A stretch of 64,000 nt of DNA from JABMRP01 sp964444795 (GCA_964444795.1 CAYUIQ010000006.1:1-64000), one strand, 5' to 3'; counted from the first letter of the stretch, positions 1-9,931 are shown. Program-made: numbers and translations. Notes: generated by a model not told the origin, from the sequence alone.

Positions 1-2
1 GT

Positions 3-431
3 TTCTCGAACCACTGCGCGTTGGCCGTGCTGCCGACCGAGCCGACCTTCGGAGACGACCCGCGTCAGCTCGACGTGGCCCGTCGACAGCCGGTGACCCG
101 AGAGAAATACGAAGAAGCCGGCGGCATGCAATTGATCCGCGGCGAGAGCACGTGGTCCGGCTACTACGTGGCAGTCTGGGCCGTCATTTCGCTGGGCGAC
201 GAAGTGCTGCACAGCGAGCCGTTGATTCTGGGCCAACTGGGCGATCTGTCGGGAGTCGGCAAGAAGAAACGGAAGGCATCGCGGAAGCCCAAGAAGGCCC
301 GCCCGGAAAAGGCTCGTCGGGAAAAGCCGCGCCGAGAAAAAAACCGGCGAAAGAACTCCCGGCGCTCCAGCCAGAACCTGCCCCAGCGGTTGGAAATACC
401 CGGGATCGAAACTCGGGAAGAAACGGGGTAA
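3..431 (+). CDS. C-terminal part of an unknown protein with a basic tail
   Basis: The frame is open from the left edge, so the gene begins outside the window. A TTG at base 21 could serve as a start but has no support. The visible part is about 142 residues. A short folded stretch with aromatic residues (WSGYYVAVWAVISLGDE) is followed by a tail of roughly 55 residues dominated by Lys, Arg, Ser and Pro. Such tails often bind nucleic acid or acidic partners, but that is inference. The stop is 6 nt before the next start, so it is probably cotranscribed with the GAP1-like gene and belongs to the same cluster. No family recognised. Confidence 0.6.
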   Translation, partial: FSNHCALAVLPTEPTFGDDPRQLDVARRQPVTREKYEEAGGMQLIRGESTWSGYYVAVWAVISLGDEVLHSEPLILGQLGDLSGVGKKKRKASRKPKKARPEKARREKPRREKNRRKNSRRSSQNLPQRLEIPGIETREETG

Positions 432-437
432 CGCGCG

Positions 438-3400
438 ATGAGTGCCACCGAACAGATTCATTGCACCCACTGTACATATGGGACGTCGGCGATCCACCGC
501 GAGACCGGTGATACCCGCGACGACGTACACGGTTACGGGGTGCGTGCCGGATCGCTCCAGGGCGATGCACTTAAGCAGGCCTACGAGCGGATCGAGCATC
601 TGCTCCACTACGCGTTGCCCGAGGGCACACCGCCGGCCGCTCTCCAGACCGGCACCGCGGCCAATTCGCCCAAACGTCTCGTCTACTTACCCGGCGTCGA
701 CGACGTACGCGTGTTGGCGCGGATCTGTTATCGACAAACCGACACCACCGGGCGGCGGTACGGATCCTACTTTGCACACGTCCTCACCCGAGAGCTTCAC
801 GACGGCGGCAACCCCCGGCCGCATTGGAACGGGATGGATGCCCTGCAATTGTGGGCTGCTCCGCATTGGGTTGAAGAAGACGTCCCCCCCAGCGGCGACT
901 CCTATCGGTTGCCCCGGATCACCGATCTGGCGTCGTGGCGCGGCCAGGAGAAGCCGGCGATCGACGATGAGGTGCTCCAGGGGTTCTTCACCGCGCCGGC
1001 TGGCGGTCCGTTCCACGATCCGGGAAACGTGATCCCTTCTCGCTGGCGCGCCTTGAAGCCCGAGCAGCGCACCGAGGCATTTGCTCGCGCATTGCGAGGC
1101 TTTCTGGCGTCGGACCCGGCACCCGGCAAACCGCTCGTACTCGTGATCGAGCCGAGCATGGCCGCGCTGTGGTTTTACGGAATGCTGCGTCTGTTGCCCG
1201 AGGGACCACTCCGCGAGGCGATCAGTTTCTCGACCTATGAGCCCGATCCCACCCGATGCTCGACGTCGCTGGCGGCAACGTGTTTCCACGAGCCGGCCGC
1301 GGGCGATTTGCGGGAGGCGGCCTACCGGGGGCCGGGTTTCGCGCTCAATACGTTCAACAACCGGCAGTCGGCGGATGGGGGAACGAATTCGCAGTACGCC
1401 GAGTTGATACTCCGCGCGCTGGGCGCCTGTTGCCGACAAGGCGCATCGCAGGATTCGGCGACCGCGTCGTGGTGGCGTGGCGTCGACCGTGTGTTGCGGC
1501 GTCTTGGCCCCGCCGGTTCGACGAGCCGGGAAGCGCTGGAGAATCTCGCGGCGCTGGAGAATCAGGCGGCGCGGATGTTCGATGCCGCCGGCGTGGCGCC
1601 GGAGAAATCGAGTTGGAAGCATCGCGCTTTTCGCGACGCCGTGGTCCGCCAACTCGAATCTCGGGGACCGCTTGGCGCGACGTTGCGGCGGGTCGTGGGT
1701 ACACCGGTCCACGTGCCGCTGGTCGAATTGCTCGCCTCCCGCACCGACCGTGAAACCGCGGTCAACGCGGTCGGGTATCTCGTGGCGAACCTTCCCGACG
1801 GGCAGATCGCCGCCATGTTGGCCCGCGACGTTCCCGACAACTGCAAAGTCCAGATTCTGGTCCAGTACGTGCGCAAATCCAGCGAGGGACAGAACGTCCC
1901 CTCGCTTCCGCCCGGGTGCGACGATTTCTGGAACAGCCAGCTCGCGCCTCGCGTGTTGGCCCAGTTGGCCGCCGACGAAGAAGCGATACTGAAGAGATTC
2001 TGCAACGCCGCGCGAAGAAAGCTCTCGGAGCCGATGAGCGTCGGAATGCAACTGATTCGGGCGGCGCGGTCGATGCGGGCCGACGATTCCGCTCGCAACC
2101 GGCTTGAAGAAGAAGTACGGGACGAAGATCTGCTGCAACTGCACGGCGAGCACGGCGCTAACTTGTTCGAGCAGCCTTCGCTGGCCCAAAGCGCTTTGGG
2201 GGAATTGCTCAAGCGGATGCTCGATTCGCTGCCAAGCTTCCCCGGCGAGTTCGACCGTCGCTTCGCTCTGTTGAAGGACGCCAAGGACCATTTGCCGTCG
2301 GAGCAAGACCAGGACACGTTGCAGCACTGGAAGGAGTGCCAGGATGCGATGCGAAACGTCGACTATTGGGTGCCCAAGGTCTCCGTTTCCCACCTGAAAC
2401 GCCAGTTCGACCTCCGGGCGATCAAGAAGCTGGCGTTGCAGGGACGGCCGCTGCCGCACCTGCCCACCGAACTGGTCAACCTGCAGAACGCCTGTGCCGA
2501 ACTGGCCGACGCCGCGGTTAAGGTGATTCCTCCCTCGGCCTACCACGCCGACGAGTCGGTGCGGCGGCTGCGCGAATTGGCCGAGCAGGTGCTCGGCCAC
2601 GAGATGATGCCCGAGGAACCGTGGCCATTCGACGCCCTGTGGCAGAAGGTTCATTTGTGTCTGGCGGGCAGCGGGTTTCCTCGCCAGCAGCATTTGGGAA
2701 CCATGCGGACGGATGCCTCGGCCACGGCAACGGGGTCGGCGCTGAAGGGCAAGAGCATCGCCGCGGTGGCCGTTGTGGTCACCCTGCTGGTGGCCGCGGT
2801 GGTGGTCTTGGTCCTCAGTATGTCCGACGCGCCAAGTCGCAGGAAAGGCAAGGCCACGGCGGGGAAGAACCAAAGGGGTTCGGACACTGGCACCGACCCG
2901 GCGGAAACAACGCCGGGCCCAAAAGAGCCGCGGACGCCGCCCGGCAATCCGTCACCGATTCCGCCGGAGGGAGTCGTCGTCGATCCTCCGCACGAAGGAC
3001 CCGTCCGGCCGACTATCCACGATGCGCCTCCGTTGCCTGGCGGACGGTCATTGTCCGTGCTGGGTAACCGTTCCAATTTCGGCGGCTCGCCGCAGTTGTG
3101 GTTGGACGGCCAGGGCGATCTATCGCAACTGAGTCTGCGTGTCGGCACGTCCGGCGAACTGCTGCCTGAATGGTATACCGAAAACTACTTTGCCGCGTGG
3201 CAAGTGCTTCGGGCCGATAAGCAGCCTTCCGAGGTGTTCTTGCCCGAAACGAACCGGTTCTACGATGAGTCGCACCAAGTGGAACTCGCCAGCGGACAGC
3301 CGGAAATGCTGATTCGCGTGGAGTTCTGGCTCAAGGGCTCCCCGGGGCAACCGCCGCGACGCATGTTTGTCACACCCCGGTGGCCTCTTCCCGCCCTCAG

Positions 3401-4601
3401 ACCGCGGCAGACCATGACCGCCGAGTTCACGCTCAATCGTGGTCGAGACGGCGAGATTGTGCCGCTGTGGAATGGCCTGCCGACGGATCGCAAGCGAGGT
3501 CACACGGCACCGGCCGGTGGCGACCCGGTGTCGGATGATACCGAGCCGACCGAGCCGACCGAGCCCGCCGAACCGGCCGAGCCCGAGCGCGTCCACGCCG
3601 ACTGGGGAACGACGGCCGGTTTGACGTCGGTGGGCGGTGAGACGAGCTTTCGGACGGGTAACCCCCGACTGCTGGCGGACCGGACCGTTGGCACGATCAC
3701 GGTTCGGATCGAGGACCCGCCGGCGTGGTTGGCCGACCGCGCGGTGGCACGATGGCAGGCCGTATGTCTCATCGACGGCCAGTCGCGAAGGTTTCCCGAC
3801 ACCAGCAAGTGTTTCGATCTGGACACCGAAGCCCGGCTCGACCGGCAACCCCAGCAGACGGCGGTTCAACTCGCTTTCTGGACGAAGATGCCCGATGGCA
3901 GCGACGGCGACAAGATCGGCGCTACGGTTTTCGGATTCATTCCCGAGTTTCGTTTGGGATTTGGCCACGATGTGATTTTCCACTTGAATCCTGAGGATTG
4001 GGCGCCCCTGCGACGGAAGGTTTCCGGCGCGTTGAGTCCACCCGACACCCCGGCGGAGCCCTCGGAGACCGTCCCGCCGCCTTTCGGGGGCCTTCCGGGC
4101 GAGACTCGCCCGGTCGGTGTACCGGAAATCCAGCCCAATGGCCCCGGAGAGGCGGCCGTGCTGACGGGAACGTGGGCCCCGGCGAGAGATGATCGGCGGT
4201 TCAGCACTTCGGGTCCCCGGCGGCGACTTGTCGTCAAAGTCCATGCACCGCCGTCCGGCGGCATCTACAATCCGGGAGCCGCGGGGCTGGAGATCCGCTG
4301 CTTGATCGACGATCTGGCAGAGAGCGGGGCGGGCGGCCGGAGTATTCTGACTGTGATGGCCGATGGAAAACACAGCGGTAGGGGCAAGGATTTCCATGAA
4401 ACCCAACACGCCGGCAAGTTCAAAGTCCAATTGGAGGTGTCGCAAGTCGTGCAGACCGGCCTGACAGACAGAAAGAGAGACTTGCTCTGGCGGAGCGAGT
4501 CGATCGTCGTTGACCCCGTGTCGCCGGGGAAGGAACGGATGCTTCGTTTCCGCCTCGACGACGCGGCAATGAACGGAATTAGGACAAGGTTTCCCCGGTG
4601 A
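438..4601 (+). CDS. GAP1-like (GTPase-associated protein 1) membrane protein
   Basis: This 1387-aa protein begins with a region (about residues 5-260) that resembles the GAP1 N-terminal and middle domains of GTPase-associated protein 1. Examples are HCTHCTYGTSAIH near the start, the GSYFAHVLTREL stretch, and ISFSTYEPDP near residue 260. A long helical region follows, then one hydrophobic segment at about 772-793 and Pro/Glu-rich linkers (around 800-860 and 1030-1050). Three beta-rich modules of roughly 130-150 residues lie beyond the membrane, each ending in a framework like LWNGLP or RSESIVV. The domain order implies a cytoplasmic GAP1-like part and an exported C-terminal half. GAP1 proteins accompany GTPases, vWA proteins and PP2C phosphatases in bacterial conflict or signalling loci, which fits the following genes. 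No GTPase is visible in the window. Confidence 0.7.
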   Translation: MSATEQIHCTHCTYGTSAIHRETGDTRDDVHGYGVRAGSLQGDALKQAYERIEHLLHYALPEGTPPAALQTGTAANSPKRLVYLPGVDDVRVLARICYRQTDTTGRRYGSYFAHVLTRELHDGGNPRPHWNGMDALQLWAAPHWVEEDVPPSGDSYRLPRITDLASWRGQEKPAIDDEVLQGFFTAPAGGPFHDPGNVIPSRWRALKPEQRTEAFARALRGFLASDPAPGKPLVLVIEPSMAALWFYGMLRLLPEGPLREAISFSTYEPDPTRCSTSLAATCFHEPAAGDLREAAYRGPGFALNTFNNRQSADGGTNSQYAELILRALGACCRQGASQDSATASWWRGVDRVLRRLGPAGSTSREALENLAALENQAARMFDAAGVAPEKSSWKHRAFRDAVVRQLESRGPLGATLRRVVGTPVHVPLVELLASRTDRETAVNAVGYLVANLPDGQIAAMLARDVPDNCKVQILVQYVRKSSEGQNVPSLPPGCDDFWNSQLAPRVLAQLAADEEAILKRFCNAARRKLSEPMSVGMQLIRAARSMRADDSARNRLEEEVRDEDLLQLHGEHGANLFEQPSLAQSALGELLKRMLDSLPSFPGEFDRRFALLKDAKDHLPSEQDQDTLQHWKECQDAMRNVDYWVPKVSVSHLKRQFDLRAIKKLALQGRPLPHLPTELVNLQNACAELADAAVKVIPPSAYHADESVRRLRELAEQVLGHEMMPEEPWPFDALWQKVHLCLAGSGFPRQQHLGTMRTDASATATGSALKGKSIAAVAVVVTLLVAAVVVLVLSMSDAPSRRKGKATAGKNQRGSDTGTDPAETTPGPKEPRTPPGNPSPIPPEGVVVDPPHEGPVRPTIHDAPPLPGGRSLSVLGNRSNFGGSPQLWLDGQGDLSQLSLRVGTSGELLPEWYTENYFAAWQVLRADKQPSEVFLPETNRFYDESHQVELASGQPEMLIRVEFWLKGSPGQPPRRMFVTPRWPLPALRPRQTMTAEFTLNRGRDGEIVPLWNGLPTDRKRGHTAPAGGDPVSDDTEPTEPTEPAEPAEPERVHADWGTTAGLTSVGGETSFRTGNPRLLADRTVGTITVRIEDPPAWLADRAVARWQAVCLIDGQSRRFPDTSKCFDLDTEARLDRQPQQTAVQLAFWTKMPDGSDGDKIGATVFGFIPEFRLGFGHDVIFHLNPEDWAPLRRKVSGALSPPDTPAEPSETVPPPFGGLPGETRPVGVPEIQPNGPGEAAVLTGTWAPARDDRRFSTSGPRRRLVVKVHAPPSGGIYNPGAAGLEIRCLIDDLAESGAGGRSILTVMADGKHSGRGKDFHETQHAGKFKVQLEVSQVVQTGLTDRKRDLLWRSESIVVDPVSPGKERMLRFRLDDAAMNGIRTRFPR

Positions 4602-4614
4602 CCGGACGACCAAT

Positions 4615-4655
4615 CCGGCACGCGGTTGCGAGACAAAGCCGGCACGCGGTTGCGA
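4615..4655 (+). repeat. Two tandem 17-bp direct repeats
   Basis: The sequence CCGGCACGCGGTTGCGA occurs at 4615-4631 and again at 4639-4655, giving a 24-bp period. It fills most of the 70-bp gap between the GAP1-like gene and the next gene and lies just upstream of the latter's start. It may be a simple duplication or a regulatory site. Confidence 0.8.
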
Positions 4656-4671
4656 AGAGAGAAAGCGGAAG

Positions 4672-6537
4672 ATGAAGAAGTACCTGCTCATCCTGGTTCT
4701 CGGCGCCTTGCCGCTGGCGTATTTGGCGACGATGAGTTTCGTCGAACTCACCGGGGCTGGAAGTGGGGAAGTGCAAGGGCCACCACTGGCCGCCGAGAAG
4801 GTCACCGAGTCGGCCCAAGCTGCCCGGGAAACGGCCGATCAGACGCAAGCCGCCGTGAAGGATTTTGCCGGTACCGAACCCCTGGTTGCCGAGTCCGTCG
4901 AACTCCCCGATCCGGCGCCGCCGATGGACGAACTCCGCAGTGTGTACGCCCGATGGGACCGTCAGGTGGCGGCAGGCCGAATCGTCGGCGAGTATCTGGA
5001 CGTACACGATGCCATCTCGGGCACCGCCGTCGACGATCTCGAAAAAGGCCGCGCAGAACTCGACGCCCTGAAGAATGAGTGCGAGAGCCTGAAATTGCCG
5101 GGCCGCGACGAGTTCATCGCATTGCTCATCGAAGAAACCGCCGACCTGGAGGAGAGAATTCGCGTCGCCAAGCTCTGCCAGAAGCTCCGCACGCTGTTGG
5201 ACGATGCCCAAGATCAGTACGACCAGTCGCGATACACCCAGTGTGTCGAGCTGTGCGATCGGGCACTCGACGGGTCGTACGATGAAGTGTTCGACGAGGA
5301 CTCGTGCGTCGAGTACTGCCGGACCAGTCTCGGTGCGGCGAAATTGGACGAGCTATTCCCCAACGGCCCGGTCGACGTCGTCCGGACAACGATCCGACGG
5401 ATGAAGCGGTGCGCCATGTACAGGGGCGATGCCCAAGACTTGGTTGCCCGGCTGGAGAAGGAGGCGGTCGAGCATGTCCGCCGTGCCGCGGCCTCGACCG
5501 CCACGCGGAAATGGTTGAAGATGGCCGTTGACTCGTCCGATTGGAGCGGCCGGGTCGGAACCGCTTCCGACGACGCGGTCTGGGGAGACCGATTCACGTT
5601 GCTTTTCGAGAGGACCCCTTGGAACGAGAAGTTGAGACTAACCGTCCTCTGGGCCGGATGGGAGGAAAGCGGCTCGATCGTCCACGATTTCCTCGACCTG
5701 GCGCAAAGCGAGTACGAGTCGTTTCTCGACAAACACGAGCCGGCCGACCTGGAGGCGGACCTTCGGCGGAGCCGCGGCGTCTGCCTCGCACAGCTGCAAC
5801 TGGTGGCCGGCGGCATCGCCGTGGCCGAACTCAATACGCAAGCGCGAAGCCATATCGTTCAACTGATGGCCGACGTCGACGGCGGACGCCTTCGCGGATT
5901 CTGCCCGAAAATGGAGCGGCTGTCTGCTATTTGGATACGTTTCCAAACGCCCCGTGTGCGGTGGATCACCGACTTCTATCACCGCCAGTGGGCCGAGCGG
6001 ATTATCCCCCAACGCGCCAGCGATCTGCCGGCCGACCTCCAGGAGGTCGTCAGAACCAGTGGTGATATTCTGCTCGGTTACTTCACGCCGCGGATCGACG
6101 ATGGCGGGGCGATTACCGGTTATGCGTATAGCGAAACACGCCATGGAAACGGCTTCGCCGTTCGGAGCGACGACATCCGCGAGGGCCCCCGAAAGCCGAG
6201 TCCGGCTGGTTTTCTCGACGACTTCCGCCAAGAGCGCGACGCGCTGTTTGCCAACCTGGAGGGAGCGTGGTCGACACCACACGCCGAGCGAAACTCGCAT
6301 TTGGCCCTGTATACCGATCCCTGGGCAAAATTCGTCAAGAACATCGAGACGCTCGCTCAGCGATGGGACGCCTACGACGACAAGCTGATGTACGGGCGTG
6401 CCAACGTTCCGGCGATGGGTTCGTGGTTCGACGATGCCTTGGGACTGGCCCGGAGTGTGTTGCTCGCGGCGCCCGGGTGGCCCGCGTTTTCGGCCTCGCC
6501 GGGGTCCGGCACTCGCCTTGTACCGCCGGGCCGATAG
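4672..6537 (+). CDS. Membrane-anchored helical protein of unknown function
   Basis: The 621-aa product starts with MKKYLLILVLGALPLAYLA, a signal anchor or signal peptide covering about residues 3-22. An Ala/Glu/Gln-rich stretch (30-65) that could form a coiled coil follows, then a long, mainly alpha-helical and acidic body without a motif I recognise. The ATG follows a weak purine-rich stretch. The gene lies between the GAP1-like and vWA genes on the same strand, so it is probably an extracytoplasmic or membrane partner in the cluster. The last 25 residues are Pro/Gly/Ala-rich and differ from the body, so a late frameshift is possible. Confidence 0.65.
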   Translation: MKKYLLILVLGALPLAYLATMSFVELTGAGSGEVQGPPLAAEKVTESAQAARETADQTQAAVKDFAGTEPLVAESVELPDPAPPMDELRSVYARWDRQVAAGRIVGEYLDVHDAISGTAVDDLEKGRAELDALKNECESLKLPGRDEFIALLIEETADLEERIRVAKLCQKLRTLLDDAQDQYDQSRYTQCVELCDRALDGSYDEVFDEDSCVEYCRTSLGAAKLDELFPNGPVDVVRTTIRRMKRCAMYRGDAQDLVARLEKEAVEHVRRAAASTATRKWLKMAVDSSDWSGRVGTASDDAVWGDRFTLLFERTPWNEKLRLTVLWAGWEESGSIVHDFLDLAQSEYESFLDKHEPADLEADLRRSRGVCLAQLQLVAGGIAVAELNTQARSHIVQLMADVDGGRLRGFCPKMERLSAIWIRFQTPRVRWITDFYHRQWAERIIPQRASDLPADLQEVVRTSGDILLGYFTPRIDDGGAITGYAYSETRHGNGFAVRSDDIREGPRKPSPAGFLDDFRQERDALFANLEGAWSTPHAERNSHLALYTDPWAKFVKNIETLAQRWDAYDDKLMYGRANVPAMGSWFDDALGLARSVLLAAPGWPAFSASPGSGTRLVPPGR

Positions 6538-6595
6538 AGATATATTTCCAGATACTCGGTCCCAAACGTCCGATCCGCCCGCCATCGGAGAGAGT

Positions 6596-7474
6596 ATGTC
6601 GCATTATTCACAGCAGATCAGCCGCCAGCACAAGGCATGTTTCCTCTTTCTGTTGGACCAGTCGTATTCAATGGTCGAGCCGTTCGGCAATGACCAGAAG
6701 CGCAAGTGTGACGCGCTGGTCGACGTGGTCAACGACTGGCTCCACAACATGGCCATCCGGGCAAGCGACGACGAGGGGATTCGCGAGTGGATGGATATCG
6801 GCGTCTGGGGCTATCGGACCGACATGGAAGAGACGCCGATCATTGAGTCGGCCCTGGCCGGGGAACTGGCCGGCAAGAAGTTCGTCTCGATCAACGAAAT
6901 CGGCAACAACCCGCAAACCAAGGAAGGCGTTCAACTGATCCCCGACGAGGCGACCGGCGAAATGCTGGAGGTGGTCTGCGAGGTGCCCGCTTGGGTCGAA
7001 CCGATGGCCGCCGGCGGAACACCCATGTGTACCATGCTCTACGAAGCCTACTACATGCTCGAAGAGTGGATCAAGGACCATCGCGGCAGCTTTCCGCCGA
7101 TCGTGATTCACATCACCGACGGCGAGGCGACCGATTGCGAGGACCAGATCAACGACCCGATCAAGTACGCCGAGTCGCTGCGCAGTTTGCAGACCAACGA
7201 CGGCAACGTGCTCTTGTTGAATTGCCACGTCTCGGCCATTGCCGCCGATCCGATCGAATTTCCCGGCGACAAGGCCGGACTACCGGCCGAGGATCAGTTC
7301 GCCCGGGTACTGTTCGATATGTCCAGCCCGTTGCCCGAGACCTTCATCAAACGGGCGCGTGGCGAAGGCTATGAAATCGCCGACAATGCTCGCGGAATGG
7401 CCTTCAACATGCACCTGATTAGTCTGATTCATTTTCTCGACATGGGAACGCGGATTGCGCCGGGATTGAGATGA
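6596..7474 (+). CDS. TerY-like von Willebrand factor A domain protein
   Basis: The product is 292 aa and is essentially one vWA domain. The MIDAS metal site is intact: DQSYS at residues 21-25, a Thr in GGTPMCT near 141, and the Asp of HITDGEATD near 174. The ATG at 6596 is chosen because GGAGAGA stands just before it; the open frame extends further upstream but only through the preceding gene. TerY-type vWA proteins act as cytoplasmic metal-dependent adaptors, often with PP2C phosphatases and kinases. A PP2C gene lies two genes downstream. The last residues (IAPGLR) abut a TAGGGAC-type repeat. Confidence 0.85.
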   Translation: MSHYSQQISRQHKACFLFLLDQSYSMVEPFGNDQKRKCDALVDVVNDWLHNMAIRASDDEGIREWMDIGVWGYRTDMEETPIIESALAGELAGKKFVSINEIGNNPQTKEGVQLIPDEATGEMLEVVCEVPAWVEPMAAGGTPMCTMLYEAYYMLEEWIKDHRGSFPPIVIHITDGEATDCEDQINDPIKYAESLRSLQTNDGNVLLLNCHVSAIAADPIEFPGDKAGLPAEDQFARVLFDMSSPLPETFIKRARGEGYEIADNARGMAFNMHLISLIHFLDMGTRIAPGLR

Positions 7475-7477
7475 GAA

Positions 7478-7515
7478 GTAGGGACTGGGGGCTAGGGATT
7501 AGGTACTAGCGATTA
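7478..7515 (+). repeat. TAGGGAC/TAGGGAT degenerate tandem repeat
   Basis: Four imperfect copies of a 6-8 bp unit (GTAGGGACT, GGGCTAGGGAT, TAGGTACT, AGCGATTAG) start 3 nt after the vWA stop codon. Similar arrays occur at 60273-60296 and 62691-62708. G-runs spaced this way could fold into a quadruplex on the + strand, which is inference. Confidence 0.7.
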
Positions 7516-7564
7516 GACCCGCGCCCAGCGAGCGGAAATACGGAATAAAGAGTAGGAAACCGAC

Positions 7565-9931
7565 ATGTCGGAGCCTTTTGATCCTTATTACAAATGGCTG
7601 GGGATCGCCGCCAAGGATCAGCCGCCCAACTTCTACCGACTGCTGGGCGTCGAGCGGTTCGAGGAAGATCCCGATGTGATCGCCAATGCGGCTGACCAGC
7701 GCATGGGCCACGTGCGCACCTTTCAGGCCGGCGCACACTCGGCTCTGTCGCAGCAGATTCTTTCCGAATTGGCGCGCGCGAAGGTTGCACTGCTCAATTC
7801 CCAGAAAAAAGCAGGCTACGACGAGGCCCTTCGCGCCGAACTTCAACAGCCCGTTGTCCAAGCGCCCGTCCTGACGGTCCCCGCTCCAAGTATCATCGCG
7901 CCGGCTCCAGTCGCTGTCGAACCGGTCGCGCCGGAAATGTCCACGGCCGGGTGCGTCGTGTTTCTGGTCGACGAATCCGCGAGCATGAGCGCGAAGGTGG
8001 CGCAAGGCACCAAGTCGAAAGTCGAGTCGATCGCCACGGCGTTGAACTCGCTGTTGAATCAGTTGACCTATCTGCCACCGTCCGACGTGGCCCTGGTTGG
8101 GTATCGCGGCGGGGGCCATCTGGGATGTCGCTGGAAGGGACCGCTGGGCGGGCGCGAGTTCGTGCCGACGGACCAGTTGGCCGATGCGCCGGCGGCGGTG
8201 GAGGATCGGGTGCGGAAGATACCCGGGCTGGGCGGATTCGGCGTGGCGCGCCAAGAGACGATTCGCTTTCCCGTATGGTACATCCCCGAGTTGGGCGAGC
8301 GGGCGCCGGCAGCCGAAGCGTTCCGCTGCTGCGCCGAGCTGTTGAGCCGCCGGGCAGCCGCGGGTACGCTCGATGCCAAGCCGCCGCTGATCGTTCATTT
8401 TCTTGCCGACTTGCCCGCCGAAGAATCGCTCGTCGAAGCGGTCCGGCCGGTGGCCGAGTGGAAGACGCCGTTGGGTCAGCCGATGGTGTTCCACGTGCAT
8501 CTTGGTTCGGCGGCTCGAGTTCCACCCACGCTGTATGCCTCGACCGACGCCCATCTGACCGAAGGCCCGCGGCGCGAGATGTTTCGGGCGTCCGGGGAGC
8601 TTCTCCCGTCGATGATCGACGCGTTGCGGAGTGTCAAGGTGACGGTGAACGCCGGCGCTCGGGGGATGGTCTATCACGGTCAAATGGCCGACCTGATTCG
8701 GTTTTTCTCGGTGGTCAAAGCGTATGCAATGCAGGAGGCGCCGGCTCCCGAGCCATCGCTCGCGCCCGCTCCTGCTCCCGCACCCGCTCCTGCTCCCGCA
8801 CCCGCACCTGAACCCGAGCCCGAGCCTAAACCCGAACCGGAACCTAAACCCGAACCCGAACGTGCACCCCCTCCCGCACCCGAGCCCGAACCGGACACGC
8901 CGCCCGAACCAGAAGCATCGCCTGAACCGGTTCCCACGGAAACCAAGGAGCAGGTCAGCAACACGGTGGCCGTTGCACCGGTGCCCGAGGAAGTGTCAAC
9001 GCCCGCTCCGGTAGAAACGTCCGAGAAAGCTGCTCCCGAGGAAACGCCTCGGGCGGAATCCGTTCCCGAGGAAACACCTCCCGCGGAGACGGTCGCCGAG
9101 ACAGAACCCCCCGAGGAATCCACCGCCGAAAAGTCCGCCCCGGCCGGCCGGGTTCTCATCGTGATGTTGCTGGACCGATCGGTCGAGGCGCCCCAGGCCG
9201 AGGGGCCCAACGTGTGGCTCCGCGTGCAACAGCGGGGCAACGAGGTATTGCAGGAGATCGTGCGGAAAGGCGGCGGCCAAATCGACGTCTCGCCGATTGC
9301 CTACGGTGGGGATAGCCAGGGCGAAACCGAGGTCGCTTCCCCCCTGTCGGGATCGCTGGCCGAGCAGCTCTACGTGGCCGACACGGAGTTGGTCGGCGGG
9401 GCACTGCGGATCGAAGAGACGACCGAGCAGGTTCCCAATGGCGTCGGTGGATTGGTCTCGGTCACGCGGAAGCAACCGGTCTTTATCGACATGCCGCCGG
9501 CGCCGGCCACGTCGCCGGTGACCCCGTTTTCGGCGGCCGCCCAAGTGGCCGAGTGCTGGACGGCCGACCATCCGGACGATGCCTTGGGCGTGCTCGTGCT
9601 GCACTTGACGCGAGGCCAGTTCGACCCGCAATCATTCGACGAGGCGGTGGCCGCGCTGGCCAACCCCGATCCGGCCGTCGGCGCGCCCGTGCTCTATCAT
9701 CTGGTGCTGACCGAAACTCCGCGCAGCTCCGTTGCCTACCCGGCGGTGCCGGACGACATCGCCGACCCGACGATTCGAAAGCTATGGGAAGCCAGCGATC
9801 CGCTACTGGGAGCCGACGCTTTAGCCGCCGATCGGCCGGGGCTCGTGACACCCGAGTCGCGAGGATTCGTGGTCAATGGAAAGTTCGACCTGCTGCTGCC
9901 GGGTCTCCGGCACGCCCTGGCAAACGACTGA
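7565..9931 (+). CDS. J-like domain plus vWA domain protein with a Pro/Glu hinge
   Basis: The 788-aa product starts with a region of about 100 residues (YYKWLGI, NFYRLLGV, KKAGYDEALR) that matches the DnaJ-like N-terminus common in Planctomycetota proteins; it lacks the HPD motif. A vWA domain follows with DESAS near residue 134. Residues about 390-485 are a low-complexity hinge built of PAP, PEPEP and PKPEP units. The C-terminal 250 residues (from about 528) look like a second, degenerate vWA domain: LLDRSVEAP replaces the DxSxS metal site. The gene sits between the TerY-like vWA and PP2C genes and is 11 nt from the latter, so an operon is likely. The product is probably a cytoplasmic scaffold. 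Confidence 0.75.
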   Translation: MSEPFDPYYKWLGIAAKDQPPNFYRLLGVERFEEDPDVIANAADQRMGHVRTFQAGAHSALSQQILSELARAKVALLNSQKKAGYDEALRAELQQPVVQAPVLTVPAPSIIAPAPVAVEPVAPEMSTAGCVVFLVDESASMSAKVAQGTKSKVESIATALNSLLNQLTYLPPSDVALVGYRGGGHLGCRWKGPLGGREFVPTDQLADAPAAVEDRVRKIPGLGGFGVARQETIRFPVWYIPELGERAPAAEAFRCCAELLSRRAAAGTLDAKPPLIVHFLADLPAEESLVEAVRPVAEWKTPLGQPMVFHVHLGSAARVPPTLYASTDAHLTEGPRREMFRASGELLPSMIDALRSVKVTVNAGARGMVYHGQMADLIRFFSVVKAYAMQEAPAPEPSLAPAPAPAPAPAPAPAPEPEPEPKPEPEPKPEPERAPPPAPEPEPDTPPEPEASPEPVPTETKEQVSNTVAVAPVPEEVSTPAPVETSEKAAPEETPRAESVPEETPPAETVAETEPPEESTAEKSAPAGRVLIVMLLDRSVEAPQAEGPNVWLRVQQRGNEVLQEIVRKGGGQIDVSPIAYGGDSQGETEVASPLSGSLAEQLYVADTELVGGALRIEETTEQVPNGVGGLVSVTRKQPVFIDMPPAPATSPVTPFSAAAQVAECWTADHPDDALGVLVLHLTRGQFDPQSFDEAVAALANPDPAVGAPVLYHLVLTETPRSSVAYPAVPDDIADPTIRKLWEASDPLLGADALAADRPGLVTPESRGFVVNGKFDLLLPGLRHALAND

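Noticed and set aside
687..4805. Long - strand open frames across the GAP1-like gene
   Set aside because: They are shadows in GC-rich coding DNA; composition is Arg/Pro/Gly-rich with no domain.
8736..9020. Tandem repeats that could suggest a CRISPR or minisatellite
   Set aside because: Units are irregular, in frame and encode the Pro/Glu hinge of the vWA protein.
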